The notes: a model not told the origin generated them from the letters alone. A stretch of 23,334 bases of DNA from an uncultured Eubacteriales bacterium (GCA_934447715.1 CAKSER010000027.1:1-23334); one strand, 5' to 3'; numbered from the stretch's first letter, positions 15,904-22,511 are shown. Made by a program: numbers and translations.

Positions 15904-16482
15904 TTATGCCAGTTCAAATTCTCTTTGTATGCACTTTCTTATGGTGTTTATGCTGTCTTCCTCATATTTGAAATCCCCTGAGGAGAGAAGCAGCGCAGCA
16001 CCGTATATAAGCGAGCGGACAACATAGGTTTTTCTTCTTGCAACATCCTCGGGCATGTTGACGCTTATACAGTACTGCTTTACAAGGTCGGCTGAGATGT
16101 CGCTCATCTTCATCTTTTCGGTAAACTGAATTGTGTCAAACGAGCTGTCGTTCATCATAAGGATCGACTGGAATTTCGGATTTTCGTAAAGAAATTTTAC
16201 ATATCCGATGCTTATTTCAAGCAGCTTATCCATAAGATCGCCGTCGCAGCCTGAAAGAATTTCGAGCTGCCTTTCGTGCCATCTGTTATTGATCATTTTG
16301 AAGATTTCCGAAATGACCTCGTTTTTGCTTTTAAAATGCTTGTACGGTGCGCCCGATGACAGCTTGCATGCCTTTGCCGCACGCCGCATCGAAAATCCGG
16401 CTATTCCGTATTTATTGATCTCGTCGACCGCTGCATTTAAAAATTTTTCTTTCGAGCTGTCGACATCCGGTTTCTTACTCAT
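15904..16482 (-). CDS. TetR/AcrR-family transcriptional regulator
   Basis: One-component repressor. From the ATG at 16482 it has 192 residues. The N-terminal helix-turn-helix runs from about 12 to 58, with the family pattern FLNAAVDEINKYGIAGFSMR then AAKACKLSSGAPYKHFKSK. The C-terminal ligand and dimer domain is helical and unlike any well-known subfamily. An earlier in-frame ATG at 16548 would add 22 residues but has no SD, whereas AGGAGA lies 12 bases before the chosen start. Two perfect palindromes upstream, one directly at the predicted transcription start, indicate autorepression. The PAQR and acyl-CoA ligase genes downstream on the same strand are the obvious further targets. The inducer is unknown; a fatty acid or acyl-CoA is a guess from context. 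Confidence 0.92.
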   Translation of the reverse strand: MSKKPDVDSSKEKFLNAAVDEINKYGIAGFSMRRAAKACKLSSGAPYKHFKSKNEVISEIFKMINNRWHERQLEILSGCDGDLMDKLLEISIGYVKFLYENPKFQSILMMNDSSFDTIQFTEKMKMSDISADLVKQYCISVNMPEDVARRKTYVVRSLIYGAALLLSSGDFKYEEDSINTIRKCIQREFELA

Positions 16483-16551
16483 ACCGGTTCTGATTCTCCT
16501 TTTGCATTTCGGTATAAAGAACAGTATATAAATATTTTTATATGCCACATT

Positions 16552-16568
16552 GGTAAGCAGTGCTTACC
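16552..16568. promoter_or_regulatory. TetR operator 1 (palindrome)
   Basis: A 17-bp perfect inverted repeat with a single central base: GGTAAGCA-G-TGCTTACC. It shares its 7-bp arms (GTAAGCA) with operator 2 and is centred 36 bp from it. It lies inside the predicted tetR leader, about 70 bases before the start codon. Confidence 0.88.
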
Positions 16569-16587
16569 CAAAGACAACGTTTTAAAA

Positions 16588-16604
16588 AGTAAGCACTGCT
16601 TACT
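16588..16604. promoter_or_regulatory. TetR operator 2 (palindrome) at the tetR transcription start
   Basis: A perfect inverted repeat AGTAAGCA-C-TGCTTACT, extendable by one base pair on each side (16587-16605). The tetR promoter predicts a start near 16604, so bound repressor would cover +1 and block initiation. Confidence 0.88.
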
Positions 16605-16610
16605 TCATAG

Positions 16611-16639
16611 AATATAACATATTTTTCTATTTATGTCAA
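16611..16639 (-). promoter_or_regulatory. SigA promoter of tetR
   Basis: On the minus strand TTGACA (16634-16639) and TATATT (16611-16616) are 17 bases apart, directly upstream of operator 2. Confidence 0.82.
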
Positions 16640-16680
16640 GTGTAAACGTCAAAATACAGATAAAAACTGAAAAAAAGCTG

Positions 16681-16709
16681 TTGACAAAACAGGTTAACTG
16701 TGATAAAAT
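16681..16709 (+). promoter_or_regulatory. SigA promoter of tRNA-Ser
   Basis: TTGACA (16681-16686) and TAAAAT (16704-16709) are 17 bases apart. The start would fall about ten bases before the mature tRNA. Confidence 0.88.
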
Positions 16710-16725
16710 AGCTACCGCACGGCAT

Positions 16726-16813
16726 GGAGAAGTCGCCTAGCTGGTCGAGGGCGCACGATTGGAAATCGTGTAACCGGTAACTCGGTTCGAGAGTTCGAAT
16801 CTCTCCTTCTCCG
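16726..16813 (+). tRNA. tRNA-Ser(GGA)
   Basis: An 88-base class II tRNA. The acceptor stem GGAGAAG (16726-16732) pairs with CTTCTCC (16806-16812), with G as discriminator. The anticodon arm CACGA-TTGGAAA-TCGTG gives anticodon GGA, reading UCC and UCU. A long variable arm (AACCG with CGGTT) and a standard T loop (TTCGAAT) confirm serine identity. The 3' CCA is not encoded and must be added after transcription. Confidence 0.97.
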
Positions 16814-16817
16814 ATTT

Positions 16818-16848
16818 AACTGCAGATTCTTTCGATCTGCAGTTTTTT
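16818..16848 (+). terminator. Terminator of tRNA-Ser
   Basis: AACTGCAGAT (16818-16827) pairs with ATCTGCAGTT (16835-16844) around a 7-base loop, followed by a T run. It makes the tRNA a single-gene unit. Confidence 0.9.
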
Positions 16849-16891
16849 CTTTTTACAAAATTAAGCGTTCAAAATGTTTTTTGTACAAAAT

Positions 16892-16937
16892 TTTACATGG
16901 ATTTGACAGCAGCTTGATATTTAACATGGATTTAACA
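16892..16937 (+). promoter_or_regulatory. PhoP/PhoB-box-like repeat array upstream of the Na/Pi cotransporter
   Basis: Two similar composite boxes: TTTACA-N5-TTGACA (16892-16908) and TTAACA-N5-TTAACA (16921-16937), with a further half-site TTGATA at 16914-16919. The half-sites within each box are 11 bp apart, one helical turn, and both boxes share the spacer TGGAT. This fits the PhoP boxes of Bacillus (TTAACA-like hexamers about 5 bases apart). The phosphate transporter lies 91 bases downstream. A poor -10 (TATTCT, 16969-16974) with no good -35 suits an activated promoter. Confidence 0.65.
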
Positions 16938-17027
16938 TTTTCTTGCTTTAAATTTGATCTGTCGGTGATATTCTCAAAAACGTGCCAGTATATGAATGAG
17001 AAAAAATAAGAGAGCAGGAAAGATTAA

Positions 17028-18788
17028 ATGGAAGTTTCTAATGTTTTGGAGCTGCTTTCCGGTGTTGCGTTGTTCCTCTTCGGGATGTCACTTATGGGGG
17101 AGGGACTGAAAAAGGTCGCCGGCAATAAATTGGAGGTTATTCTCTATAAGCTTTCGAATACCTCGCTTAAAGGAGTTCTTTTGGGAGCCGGAGTTACCGC
17201 GGTGATTCAGTCGTCGTCGGCAACCTCCGTAATGGTTGTCGGATTTGTCAATTCCGGCATGATGAAGGTAAGACAGGCGATCGGAATCATTCTCGGATCG
17301 ATTCTCGGAACCAGCATTACCGGATGGATTATTGCCCTTTCGGACATCAGCGGAGGAGCGTCGGGATGGCTTGACCTTCTTTCGACAGCCTCGCTTACAT
17401 GCGTGCTTGCGGTTATCGGAATTGTTTTTCGGATGTTCTGCAAGGATCAGACGAAGCGCCATGTCGGAGACATTTTTTTGGGCTTTGCGGTACTTATGAC
17501 CGGAATGACAATGATGTCGGGTGCGGTCAGCCCCTTAAAGGACAGCCCGGTATTTGTAAATATAATTACCAACTTTTCAAATCCGTTAGTAGGCATTCTT
17601 GCCGGAACTCTGATTACGGCTGTTTTGCAGAGTGCGTCGGCTGCGGTCGGAATTGTTCAGGCTCTTTCTGTTACCGGAGTAATCAGCTTTGATGTCGCGT
17701 TTCCGGTTATCATGGGTATTGCAATCGGCGCTGCGGTTCCGGTAATCCTTTCTTCTCTCGGAACGACGGTTAACGCAAAGAGAACCGCATATGTATACCT
17801 GATAATTGATATTCTCGGCGTTATAATCTGCTCTATAGTTTTCTATGCCGCAGACGCAATATTCCATTTTGCATTTACCTCAAATATCCTGAATTCGGTT
17901 CAGATAGCGCTTGTAAATACGCTGTTCCGTCTTGCAACCGTAATAGTGGTTGTGCCGTTTATCGGTCTTGTCGAAAAAATCGTCTGCTTCCTCTTCAAGG
18001 ATAAGGAGGGAGAGCAGGAGATGGCAGAGATCGACCGGCTTGAGGAGAGATTTATCAAATATCCGGCACTCGGTATCGAGCAGAGCAGGATTGCAATGTG
18101 CTCTATGGCGCGCAAGTCGAAGGCAAATCTGATGCGCTCGCTTGACCTTCTCGATGACTATTCGGATGATAAATATAAAAAGATTCAGGATAAGGAATCG
18201 GTCGTTGACAGCTATGAGGACAAGCTCGGTACATATCTTGTAAGGCTGAACGAAAGAGAGCTCACGCATGAGCAGAACAAACAGATTTCTCTTTTCCTCC
18301 ATACAATTACCGATTTTGAGCGTATTTCCGACCATGCGGTAAATATTTCGGAAACCGCAAAGGAAATACATTCAAAGCATCTGGTTTTCTCTCACAGAGC
18401 CCTTCATGAGCTGAGTGTTATAAAGGCTGCTGTTTCCGAGATAGTAAGCATTACGGTGCATGCCTTTGAATCCGAGAATACAAACGAGGCGCTCAGCGTA
18501 GAGCCGCTTGAGGAGCTTATCGATAATCTTTGCGACGAGCTTAAAATGAATCATGTACAGAGAATCCAGAGCGGAAACTGCACGTTAAATCAGGGCTTTG
18601 TGTTCAACGACCTGATAAATAACTATGAGCGCGTTGCCGACCACTGCTCGAATGTCGCGGTAGCGATGATAGAGCTCGACAGCGAGAGCTTTGATACTCA
18701 TGAGTATCTTAATTCGCTTAATAAAATGAAGAATTCCGAGTTTGACAGATATTATGAGGAATACAAGCAGAAATATTCGCTTGACTGA
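17028..18788 (+). CDS. Na+/phosphate cotransporter with PhoU-like C-terminal domain
   Basis: Membrane protein of the NptA/YjbB family (SLC34-like), coupling phosphate movement to sodium. The 586 residues include the two inverted family repeats QSSSATSVMVVG (61-72) and QSASAAVGIVQ (201-211). About eight hydrophobic segments lie between residues 1 and 320. A cytoplasmic helical domain of the PhoU type follows (about 340-580), with repeated ExxxD-rich helices. In related proteins this domain is thought to regulate transport or signal phosphate status. AGGAA lies about ten bases before the ATG. It is monocistronic, preceded by PhoP-box-like repeats and followed by a terminator. Direction of transport (uptake or export) is not decided by sequence; Pho-box control would favour uptake. 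Confidence 0.93.
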   Translation: MEVSNVLELLSGVALFLFGMSLMGEGLKKVAGNKLEVILYKLSNTSLKGVLLGAGVTAVIQSSSATSVMVVGFVNSGMMKVRQAIGIILGSILGTSITGWIIALSDISGGASGWLDLLSTASLTCVLAVIGIVFRMFCKDQTKRHVGDIFLGFAVLMTGMTMMSGAVSPLKDSPVFVNIITNFSNPLVGILAGTLITAVLQSASAAVGIVQALSVTGVISFDVAFPVIMGIAIGAAVPVILSSLGTTVNAKRTAYVYLIIDILGVIICSIVFYAADAIFHFAFTSNILNSVQIALVNTLFRLATVIVVVPFIGLVEKIVCFLFKDKEGEQEMAEIDRLEERFIKYPALGIEQSRIAMCSMARKSKANLMRSLDLLDDYSDDKYKKIQDKESVVDSYEDKLGTYLVRLNERELTHEQNKQISLFLHTITDFERISDHAVNISETAKEIHSKHLVFSHRALHELSVIKAAVSEIVSITVHAFESENTNEALSVEPLEELIDNLCDELKMNHVQRIQSGNCTLNQGFVFNDLINNYERVADHCSNVAVAMIELDSESFDTHEYLNSLNKMKNSEFDRYYEEYKQKYSLD

Positions 18789-18838
18789 TCCGATAGAGAA
18801 TAATCTTCACTCATATTAATATTGATCAAATAAAATAA

Positions 18839-18878
18839 AGCTGCCCTGTATTATTACAATCCGGGGCAGCTCTTTTTT
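18839..18878 (+). terminator. Terminator of the Na/Pi cotransporter
   Basis: AGCTGCCC (18839-18846) pairs with GGGCAGCT (18864-18871), with an inner TGTA/TACA stem, followed by TCTTTTTT. Confidence 0.9.
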
Positions 18879-18896
18879 ACTTGCGCGCGGCAGAAA

Positions 18897-19241
18897 TTAC
18901 TGTCCGTCGCCGCCTGTCGGTGCGTGGGTGTTAAGCGAGGTGTCGTTTGCCTTTGTCGAATTTCCGCCGATAATATCGTCAATTATTCCGCTTCCGTCCC
19001 CGAACATTCCGGAATCCGGCATTGTCGGCATGTCACTGCCGCTTAAATCTCCGTCTGTATTCTTTGTTTCGGGTGCATTTTTTGTGTCTGATGCGGTTGT
19101 TGTGTCCGGCGATTTTGTCATGCTGTCGGTTGTATCTGCCTTGTTTTTGTCATTGTTACATGATGCAAGACAGAAAACCGATGCAGCAAGAAGAATGACC
19201 GATATCCTTCTTTTAAGCTTGTCTTTATATATAATCTTCAT
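18897..19241 (-). CDS. Small low-complexity lipoprotein, unknown function
   Basis: A 114-residue predicted lipoprotein I do not recognise. The n-region is basic (KDKLKRR), a hydrophobic core follows, and the lipobox is LASC with Cys28. The mature part of about 86 residues has no visible fold: a Thr/Asp/Ser/Lys-rich linker (29-67), then a Gly/Asp/Met-rich stretch (68-95) and a polar tail. It has a good SD (AGGAAA, six bases before the ATG). It lies 196 bases downstream of sigF on the same strand, so forespore expression is possible but not shown. The 19242-19437 gap is A+T rich; I see no clear sigF terminator and no SigF/SigG promoter there. Rapidly evolving spacer-like lipoproteins of this kind are common in Clostridia. 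Confidence 0.72.
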   Translation of the reverse strand: MKIIYKDKLKRRISVILLAASVFCLASCNNDKNKADTTDSMTKSPDTTTASDTKNAPETKNTDGDLSGSDMPTMPDSGMFGDGSGIIDDIIGGNSTKANDTSLNTHAPTGGDGQ

Positions 19242-19437
19242 CAGCTTTTCCTTTCGTTTTTTGCTTTTCGGTGCTTTCTGCGATATAAAATATTGCTTTG
19301 AGTTTATGGTACTCGGACATATTTTGTGTTTTTTCTTTGTGAATTATTCTTTCTTTTAATTTGTTGATTTAATTCGATTTGATTCATTTAAATTCGGATT
19401 TTTAAAATACAATTTGCATTTAAGACGGCATTTTAAT

Positions 19438-20160
19438 CTACAGAACCTTACGCAGCTGCGTAATTATCTTCTTTTCCTCCCTCGATATTTTTACCTGCGT
19501 CATTCCGAGAATATTTCCTGTTTGCTGCTGGGACAGCTCTCTGAAATACCTTAAAATCACGATCTGCCTTTGGATTTCCGGAAGCTTTTTGATTGCTTCG
19601 GCGAGCGCGATTTTGTCTGTTATGCTTCCGATCCCGTCCTCCTTGTCGGAGAGCATGTTTTCGATAGTCAGAGTGTCGTCGTCCTTGCCGACAGGCTCCG
19701 CAAGCGAATGAACCGGGCTGATAGCCTCAAGCGATGCCGCAATCTGCTCCGGGGTAGTACAGCAGAGAGCGGCAAGCTCGGACACCTTCGGCTCTCTGCC
19801 GTTTTCGGATATAAATTCCTCACGCTTGTGCATTGCATCGATTCCGCATTTTTTGATGCTCCGGCTGACCTTGATGAGACCGTCGTCCCTTAAATGCCGC
19901 CGTATCTCGCCGATTATCAGAGGAACGGCATATGTTGAAAATGCAGTGTTGTAGCTGAAATCAAAGCTCCTTACCGCCTTTATCATTCCGATCGAGGCAA
20001 GCTGGACGAGGTCCTCATATTCGGTTCCCCTGTCACGGAATCTCAGCGCAATGCTTTTGCACAGCCCCATATTTGCGCTGATCAGCTCCTCAAGAGCCTC
20101 CTTGTCTCCGCTTTGAGCCTTTTTGATCTGCTCTATGTTGTTTTCTCTTGTCGGCTTCAT
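19438..20160 (-). CDS. sigF: RNA polymerase forespore sigma factor SigF
   Basis: First compartment-specific sigma factor of sporulation, active in the forespore after septation. The 240 residues show region 2 (about 25-95, including LVQLASIGMIKAVRSFDFSYNTAFSTYAVPLIIGEIRR split across 51-88), region 3 (about 100-160) and region 4 with its helix-turn-helix (about 185-240, LSQQQTGNILGMTQVKISREE). Bacillus SigF has 255 residues. The ATG overlaps the spoIIAB stop codon (ATGA), fixing the start and implying translational coupling, which keeps sigma and anti-sigma levels matched. SigG is the nearest alternative, but the position third after spoIIAA and spoIIAB settles it. The spoVA genes that follow in some bacilli are absent. 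Confidence 0.96.
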   Translation of the reverse strand: MKPTRENNIEQIKKAQSGDKEALEELISANMGLCKSIALRFRDRGTEYEDLVQLASIGMIKAVRSFDFSYNTAFSTYAVPLIIGEIRRHLRDDGLIKVSRSIKKCGIDAMHKREEFISENGREPKVSELAALCCTTPEQIAASLEAISPVHSLAEPVGKDDDTLTIENMLSDKEDGIGSITDKIALAEAIKKLPEIQRQIVILRYFRELSQQQTGNILGMTQVKISREEKKIITQLRKVL

Positions 20161-20630
20161 TTAGCTGCCTTTTTTTCGGATTTATCGGAGCTTTCGGGCT
20201 CGGAAAGCTTTTTTGTCATTGTTACGGTCGTGCCGCACCCCGGCTTTGATCTTACCCTCAGCCTGTCGGTAAAGCTGTCCATAATTGCAAAGCCCATTCC
20301 GCCGCGCTCTCCGCTTGGATCGGAGGTGTAAAGCGGCTGCATTGCCTGCTCGATATCCTCGATTCCGATGCCGCTGTCCCTTATTTTTATCGTTACGGTC
20401 CTGTCACTAAAAATTCTGACCGTAACATATATTTTGCCTGCTCCTCCCCTGTAGCCGTGAATAATCGAGTTGGTGACGGCTTCCGAAACTACGGTTCTGA
20501 TGTCCGCAAGCTCCTCAAGCGTGGGGTCCTCCGGAACAATAAAGGCGCTGACGGCGTACCTCGCGTAGCCCTCATTGCTTGATACCGAGTTGATTTCGAG
20601 CTTCATTTCGTTCTTTAACGTCTTGCTCAT
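20157..20630 (-). CDS. spoIIAB: Anti-sigma F factor and serine kinase SpoIIAB
   Basis: Holds SigF inactive and phosphorylates SpoIIAA. The 157 residues form a GHKL (Bergerat) ATP-binding kinase: N box EAVTNSIIHGY (50-60), G1 DSGIGI (85-90) and G2 GERGGMGF (107-114). The usual length is about 145; the surplus is a Ser/Glu/Lys-rich tail from about 142. ATGA overlaps join it to spoIIAA upstream and sigF downstream, so all three are coupled. Confidence 0.97.
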   Translation of the reverse strand: MSKTLKNEMKLEINSVSSNEGYARYAVSAFIVPEDPTLEELADIRTVVSEAVTNSIIHGYRGGAGKIYVTVRIFSDRTVTIKIRDSGIGIEDIEQAMQPLYTSDPSGERGGMGFAIMDSFTDRLRVRSKPGCGTTVTMTKKLSEPESSDKSEKKAAK

Positions 20631-20986
20631 TGCTCATTTTCCTTCCTTTTTTCTTCGATTTTGAACATCCTGTCCGCCCCGGCAAGGCGGAGTATTTTCA
20701 TAAATTCCTTCGGTGTTTCGACAAGCCGCAGCTCTCCCTTATATCCGGTTATTCTCGTGTATCTGCCGAGTATAAGACCGAGCCCGGCGCTGTCGGTAAA
20801 GGTGACCCCCGAAAGGTTGAAAACAACCTTTTTCGGCCGGTGAATAATCAGCTTCTCGTCGATTGCCTCCCGAATTTCCTTTACGCTGTGATGATCAAGC
20901 TCGCCTCTTATCGAAAAGACAGCCTCTGATGTGTCCTCTGAAAATCGAAAATCTACACCGTTGTTTTTTTCCATATCCATTTCCAT
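20627..20986 (-). CDS. spoIIAA: Anti-sigma F factor antagonist SpoIIAA
   Basis: STAS-domain partner-switching protein. Unphosphorylated, it binds SpoIIAB and frees SigF; SpoIIAB inactivates it by phosphorylation and the phosphatase SpoIIE (not in the window) reactivates it. The 119 residues contain FTDSAGLGLILGRY (63-76), whose Ser66 matches the phosphorylated Ser58 of Bacillus. The ATG at 20986 lies 13 bases after AGGAGG, a long spacing; ATG codons at residues 3 and 5 are even further away, so the first is preferred. It is the first gene of the spoIIA operon. Confidence 0.95.
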   Translation of the reverse strand: MEMDMEKNNGVDFRFSEDTSEAVFSIRGELDHHSVKEIREAIDEKLIIHRPKKVVFNLSGVTFTDSAGLGLILGRYTRITGYKGELRLVETPKEFMKILRLAGADRMFKIEEKRKENEQ

Positions 20987-21067
20987 GTCGGTTTTTAATC
21001 CTCCTTTTTGGTCGAATTCCGGCTCAAATAAAACTGTCTGGTTTTAGACTGTGTTTTAGACCATTGT

Positions 21068-21095
21068 ATTATCTTCCGTCGGTGATTTGTGTCAC
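21068..21095 (-). promoter_or_regulatory. Possible promoter of the spoIIA operon
   Basis: On the minus strand GTGACA (21090-21095) and GATAAT (21068-21073) are 16 bases apart, a moderate SigA-like match. In Bacillus the operon is read by SigH; I looked for AGGA...GAAT spacing upstream of spoIIAA and found no convincing copy, so the true promoter is open. The rest of 20987-21358 is A+T rich. Confidence 0.35.
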
Positions 21096-21140
21096 ATTCT
21101 GGTGCAACTTCATTCTTTTTTAAAACGAGTCGAATTAAAC

Positions 21141-21170
21141 GAAAAAAAGCCGGCTGAAAAATGCCTGCTT
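21141..21170 (-). terminator. Terminator-like hairpin in the spoIIA / sigma intergenic region
   Basis: On the minus strand AGCAGGC (21169-21163) pairs with GCCGGCT (21054-series: plus positions 21048-21054 offset by 100, i.e. 21148-21154) with one A.G mismatch, followed by a run of U (21142-21148). It lies upstream of spoIIAA on the same strand and has no gene before it. It may end an unannotated minus-strand transcript or insulate spoIIA. Confidence 0.5.
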
Positions 21171-21300
21171 TATCTGAAATATTTGTTTTTTGCACATAAC
21201 AAAAAGGGAATATCTTACATTTTGTGGCAAAATAATCCAACATTCATAAAAAAATGCATAAAGAATTGCATTTTGGTATTAAAAAAATGTTAAAAAACTC

Positions 21301-21328
21301 TTGACAAATTATTCTCAAATGATATAAT
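21301..21328 (+). promoter_or_regulatory. SigA promoter of the SigH-like gene
   Basis: TTGACA (21301-21306) and TATAAT (21323-21328) are perfect hexamers 16 bases apart. The leader is only about 24 bases and carries no strong SD. Confidence 0.85.
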
Positions 21329-21358
21329 AACATATAATAACTGAAGTTCGGTGCTATT

Positions 21359-21889
21359 ATGGAATTGTCAAATCGCATAAATTCGGATATGCCTTCGTTT
21401 GCGGAGCTTCTCGAAATGTACAGACCGCTGATAGAATCGCTTGCATCAAAATATTCGTTTTGTGAAAGCGCGGATACGGACGATCTGATACAGGAAGCAC
21501 AGATTGCACTCTTCGGTGCATTCGAAAGCTTCGATCCTACGCAAAAGGATGTCACCTTTGGATTGTACGCCAAGATATGCATCAGAAACCGGCTTATAAG
21601 CTTTCTAAGAAAGAATCAAAGGCACAGTCTGATCAGCATTGAGGACTCGGCAGACGATGTTATGGTCGATGCTTCTCCCGAGGAGCGGCTGATCGAAAAG
21701 GAAGAGTACCAAAGACTCCTTTACGATATCAACAGGGTGCTTTCTCCGCTTGAAAGAGATGTGCTGAGGCTGTATCTTGAAGAAAAGCCGTATAAGGCTG
21801 TTGCAATCGAGCTTAAAATAAGCGAGAAGTCGGTGGACAATGCCGTCTGCAGGATCAAAAAGAAGATTTTAAAATTCTATAACAACTGA
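21359..21889 (+). CDS. Sigma-70 family factor, SigH (Spo0H)-like
   Basis: Alternative sigma factor of 176 residues. Region 2 (about 15-85) includes DTDDLIQEAQIALFGAFESF and the following YAKICIRNRLISFLRK. Region 4 (about 122-172) includes LSPLERDVLRLYLEEKPY then IELKISEKSVDNAVCRIKKKI. That region 4 closely resembles Bacillus SigH as I recall it (LERKVL.LYL, SIDNA..R.K.K). It is shorter than Bacillus SigH (218), mainly through a compact linker. Context agrees: it is divergent from spoIIA, a SigH target, and rlmB, a Bacillus sigH neighbour, lies two genes on. The start ATG has only a poor SD, so translation may be limited. A generic ECF-type or other small sigma factor is the alternative. Confidence 0.78.
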   Translation: MELSNRINSDMPSFAELLEMYRPLIESLASKYSFCESADTDDLIQEAQIALFGAFESFDPTQKDVTFGLYAKICIRNRLISFLRKNQRHSLISIEDSADDVMVDASPEERLIEKEEYQRLLYDINRVLSPLERDVLRLYLEEKPYKAVAIELKISEKSVDNAVCRIKKKILKFYNN

Positions 21890-21904
21890 AATTCAAAAAA
21901 ACAC

Positions 21905-21975
21905 ACCCGGATAGCTTAAGGAAGAGCGTTGCTGACTTTTGTCGCAAATGTACGGTTCCAACACCGTTCTGGGAA
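21905..21975 (+). ncRNA. Degenerate tRNA-like element
   Basis: Starting 16 bases after the sigma gene, this 71-base stretch has tRNA order. The acceptor 21905-21911 pairs with 21968-21974 (6 of 7, one G.U). Then come TA, a D stem GCTT/GAGC (21914-21917/21924-21927) with a short GG-containing loop, an anticodon-like arm (21929-21947), and a T stem ACGGT/ACCGT (21952-21956/21963-21967). Departures: the T loop TCCAAC has six bases, the anticodon stem needs a bulge or mismatch, and no CCA is encoded. The loop reads CTTTTG, reminiscent of tRNA-Lys. It is either a decayed tRNA gene or a tRNA mimic in the leader of the zinc-ribbon gene. Confidence 0.55.
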
Positions 21976-22009
21976 CTGACATACTTAATTTTTATAGCGA
22001 GGTAGAAAA

Positions 22010-22288
22010 ATGTACGAGGACAAGATTCTTAAATGCAAAGATTGTGGCTGTGAGTTCACATTCTCGGCGGGCGAGCAGGAGTTTTATGCCGAAAGAGGCT
22101 TCCAGAACGAACCGCAGAGATGTAAGGCATGTCGCGATGCAAGAAAGAATGCAGCAAGACCGGCTCGTGAGATGTTTACTGCTGTTTGTGCAAACTGCGG
22201 CGGAGAGGCAAAAATCCCGTTCCAGCCGACAAGCGACAGACCGGTATATTGCAGCGCGTGCTATGCAGCTATGAGAGAGAATCAGTAA
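22010..22288 (+). CDS. Double zinc-ribbon protein
   Basis: A 92-residue protein with two zinc-binding modules. The N-terminal one has Cys9/Cys12 and Cys38/Cys41, as in the short Firmicute zinc-ribbon family (KCKDCGCEFTFSAGEQEFY). The C-terminal one has Cys60/Cys63 and Cys81/Cys84, with exactly 17 residues between the pairs, matching the CxxC-x17-CxxC pattern. The middle is basic (RKNAARPAR), consistent with nucleic-acid or ribosome contact. No catalytic motif is present; the function of this common family is not known to me. GAGG lies about nine bases before the ATG. It follows the sigma gene by 120 bases that hold the tRNA-like element, and a terminator follows. Confidence 0.88.
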   Translation: MYEDKILKCKDCGCEFTFSAGEQEFYAERGFQNEPQRCKACRDARKNAARPAREMFTAVCANCGGEAKIPFQPTSDRPVYCSACYAAMRENQ

Positions 22289-22339
22289 GATCTGTCTCTT
22301 GGTATTTTGATTTTTATAAATCTGAATAATTCATAGTCG

Positions 22340-22377
22340 AAAAAGGCGTATCGCTATATTGCGGTACGTCCTTTTTT
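22340..22377 (+). terminator. Terminator after the zinc-ribbon gene
   Basis: AAAAAGGC-GTATCGC (22340-22354) pairs with GCGGTAC-G-CCTTTTT (22361-22376) with one bulged T, loop TATATT, then more T. The following 22378-22482 is T-rich; I see nothing else in it. Confidence 0.88.
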
Positions 22378-22482
22378 GTGTTTTGAGATTACTTTTTTTC
22401 GCCCGGAGCACGCTTTTTGCCGATTTTTCTGCTTTTTCACAGCGATCAGGCAAGAAAATCAAGATATTTTTTTAAATTATTA

Positions 22483-22511
22483 TATACAAAATGAAAAAAA
22501 TATGGTATACT
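22483..22511 (+). promoter_or_regulatory. Promoter of rlmB
   Basis: TATACT (22506-22511) is preceded by TGG, giving an extended -10 (TGnTATACT). TATACA (22483-22488), 17 bases upstream, is an acceptable -35. The 115-base leader contains a 7-bp hairpin GCAGCCG (22563-22569) with CGGCTGC (22592-22598), not followed by U, of unknown role. Confidence 0.65.

Noticed and set aside
16483..16548. Longer TetR start
   Set aside because: No SD before 16548, and the added 22 residues do not look like a TetR N-terminus.
17586..18371. Minus-strand open frames over the Na/Pi cotransporter
   Set aside because: They lack SD sites and domains, and lie opposite a well-supported transporter gene.
20987..21130. 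SigH-type promoter for spoIIA
   Set aside because: GAAT occurs twice on the minus strand, but neither copy has an AGGA-type -35 at a suitable distance.
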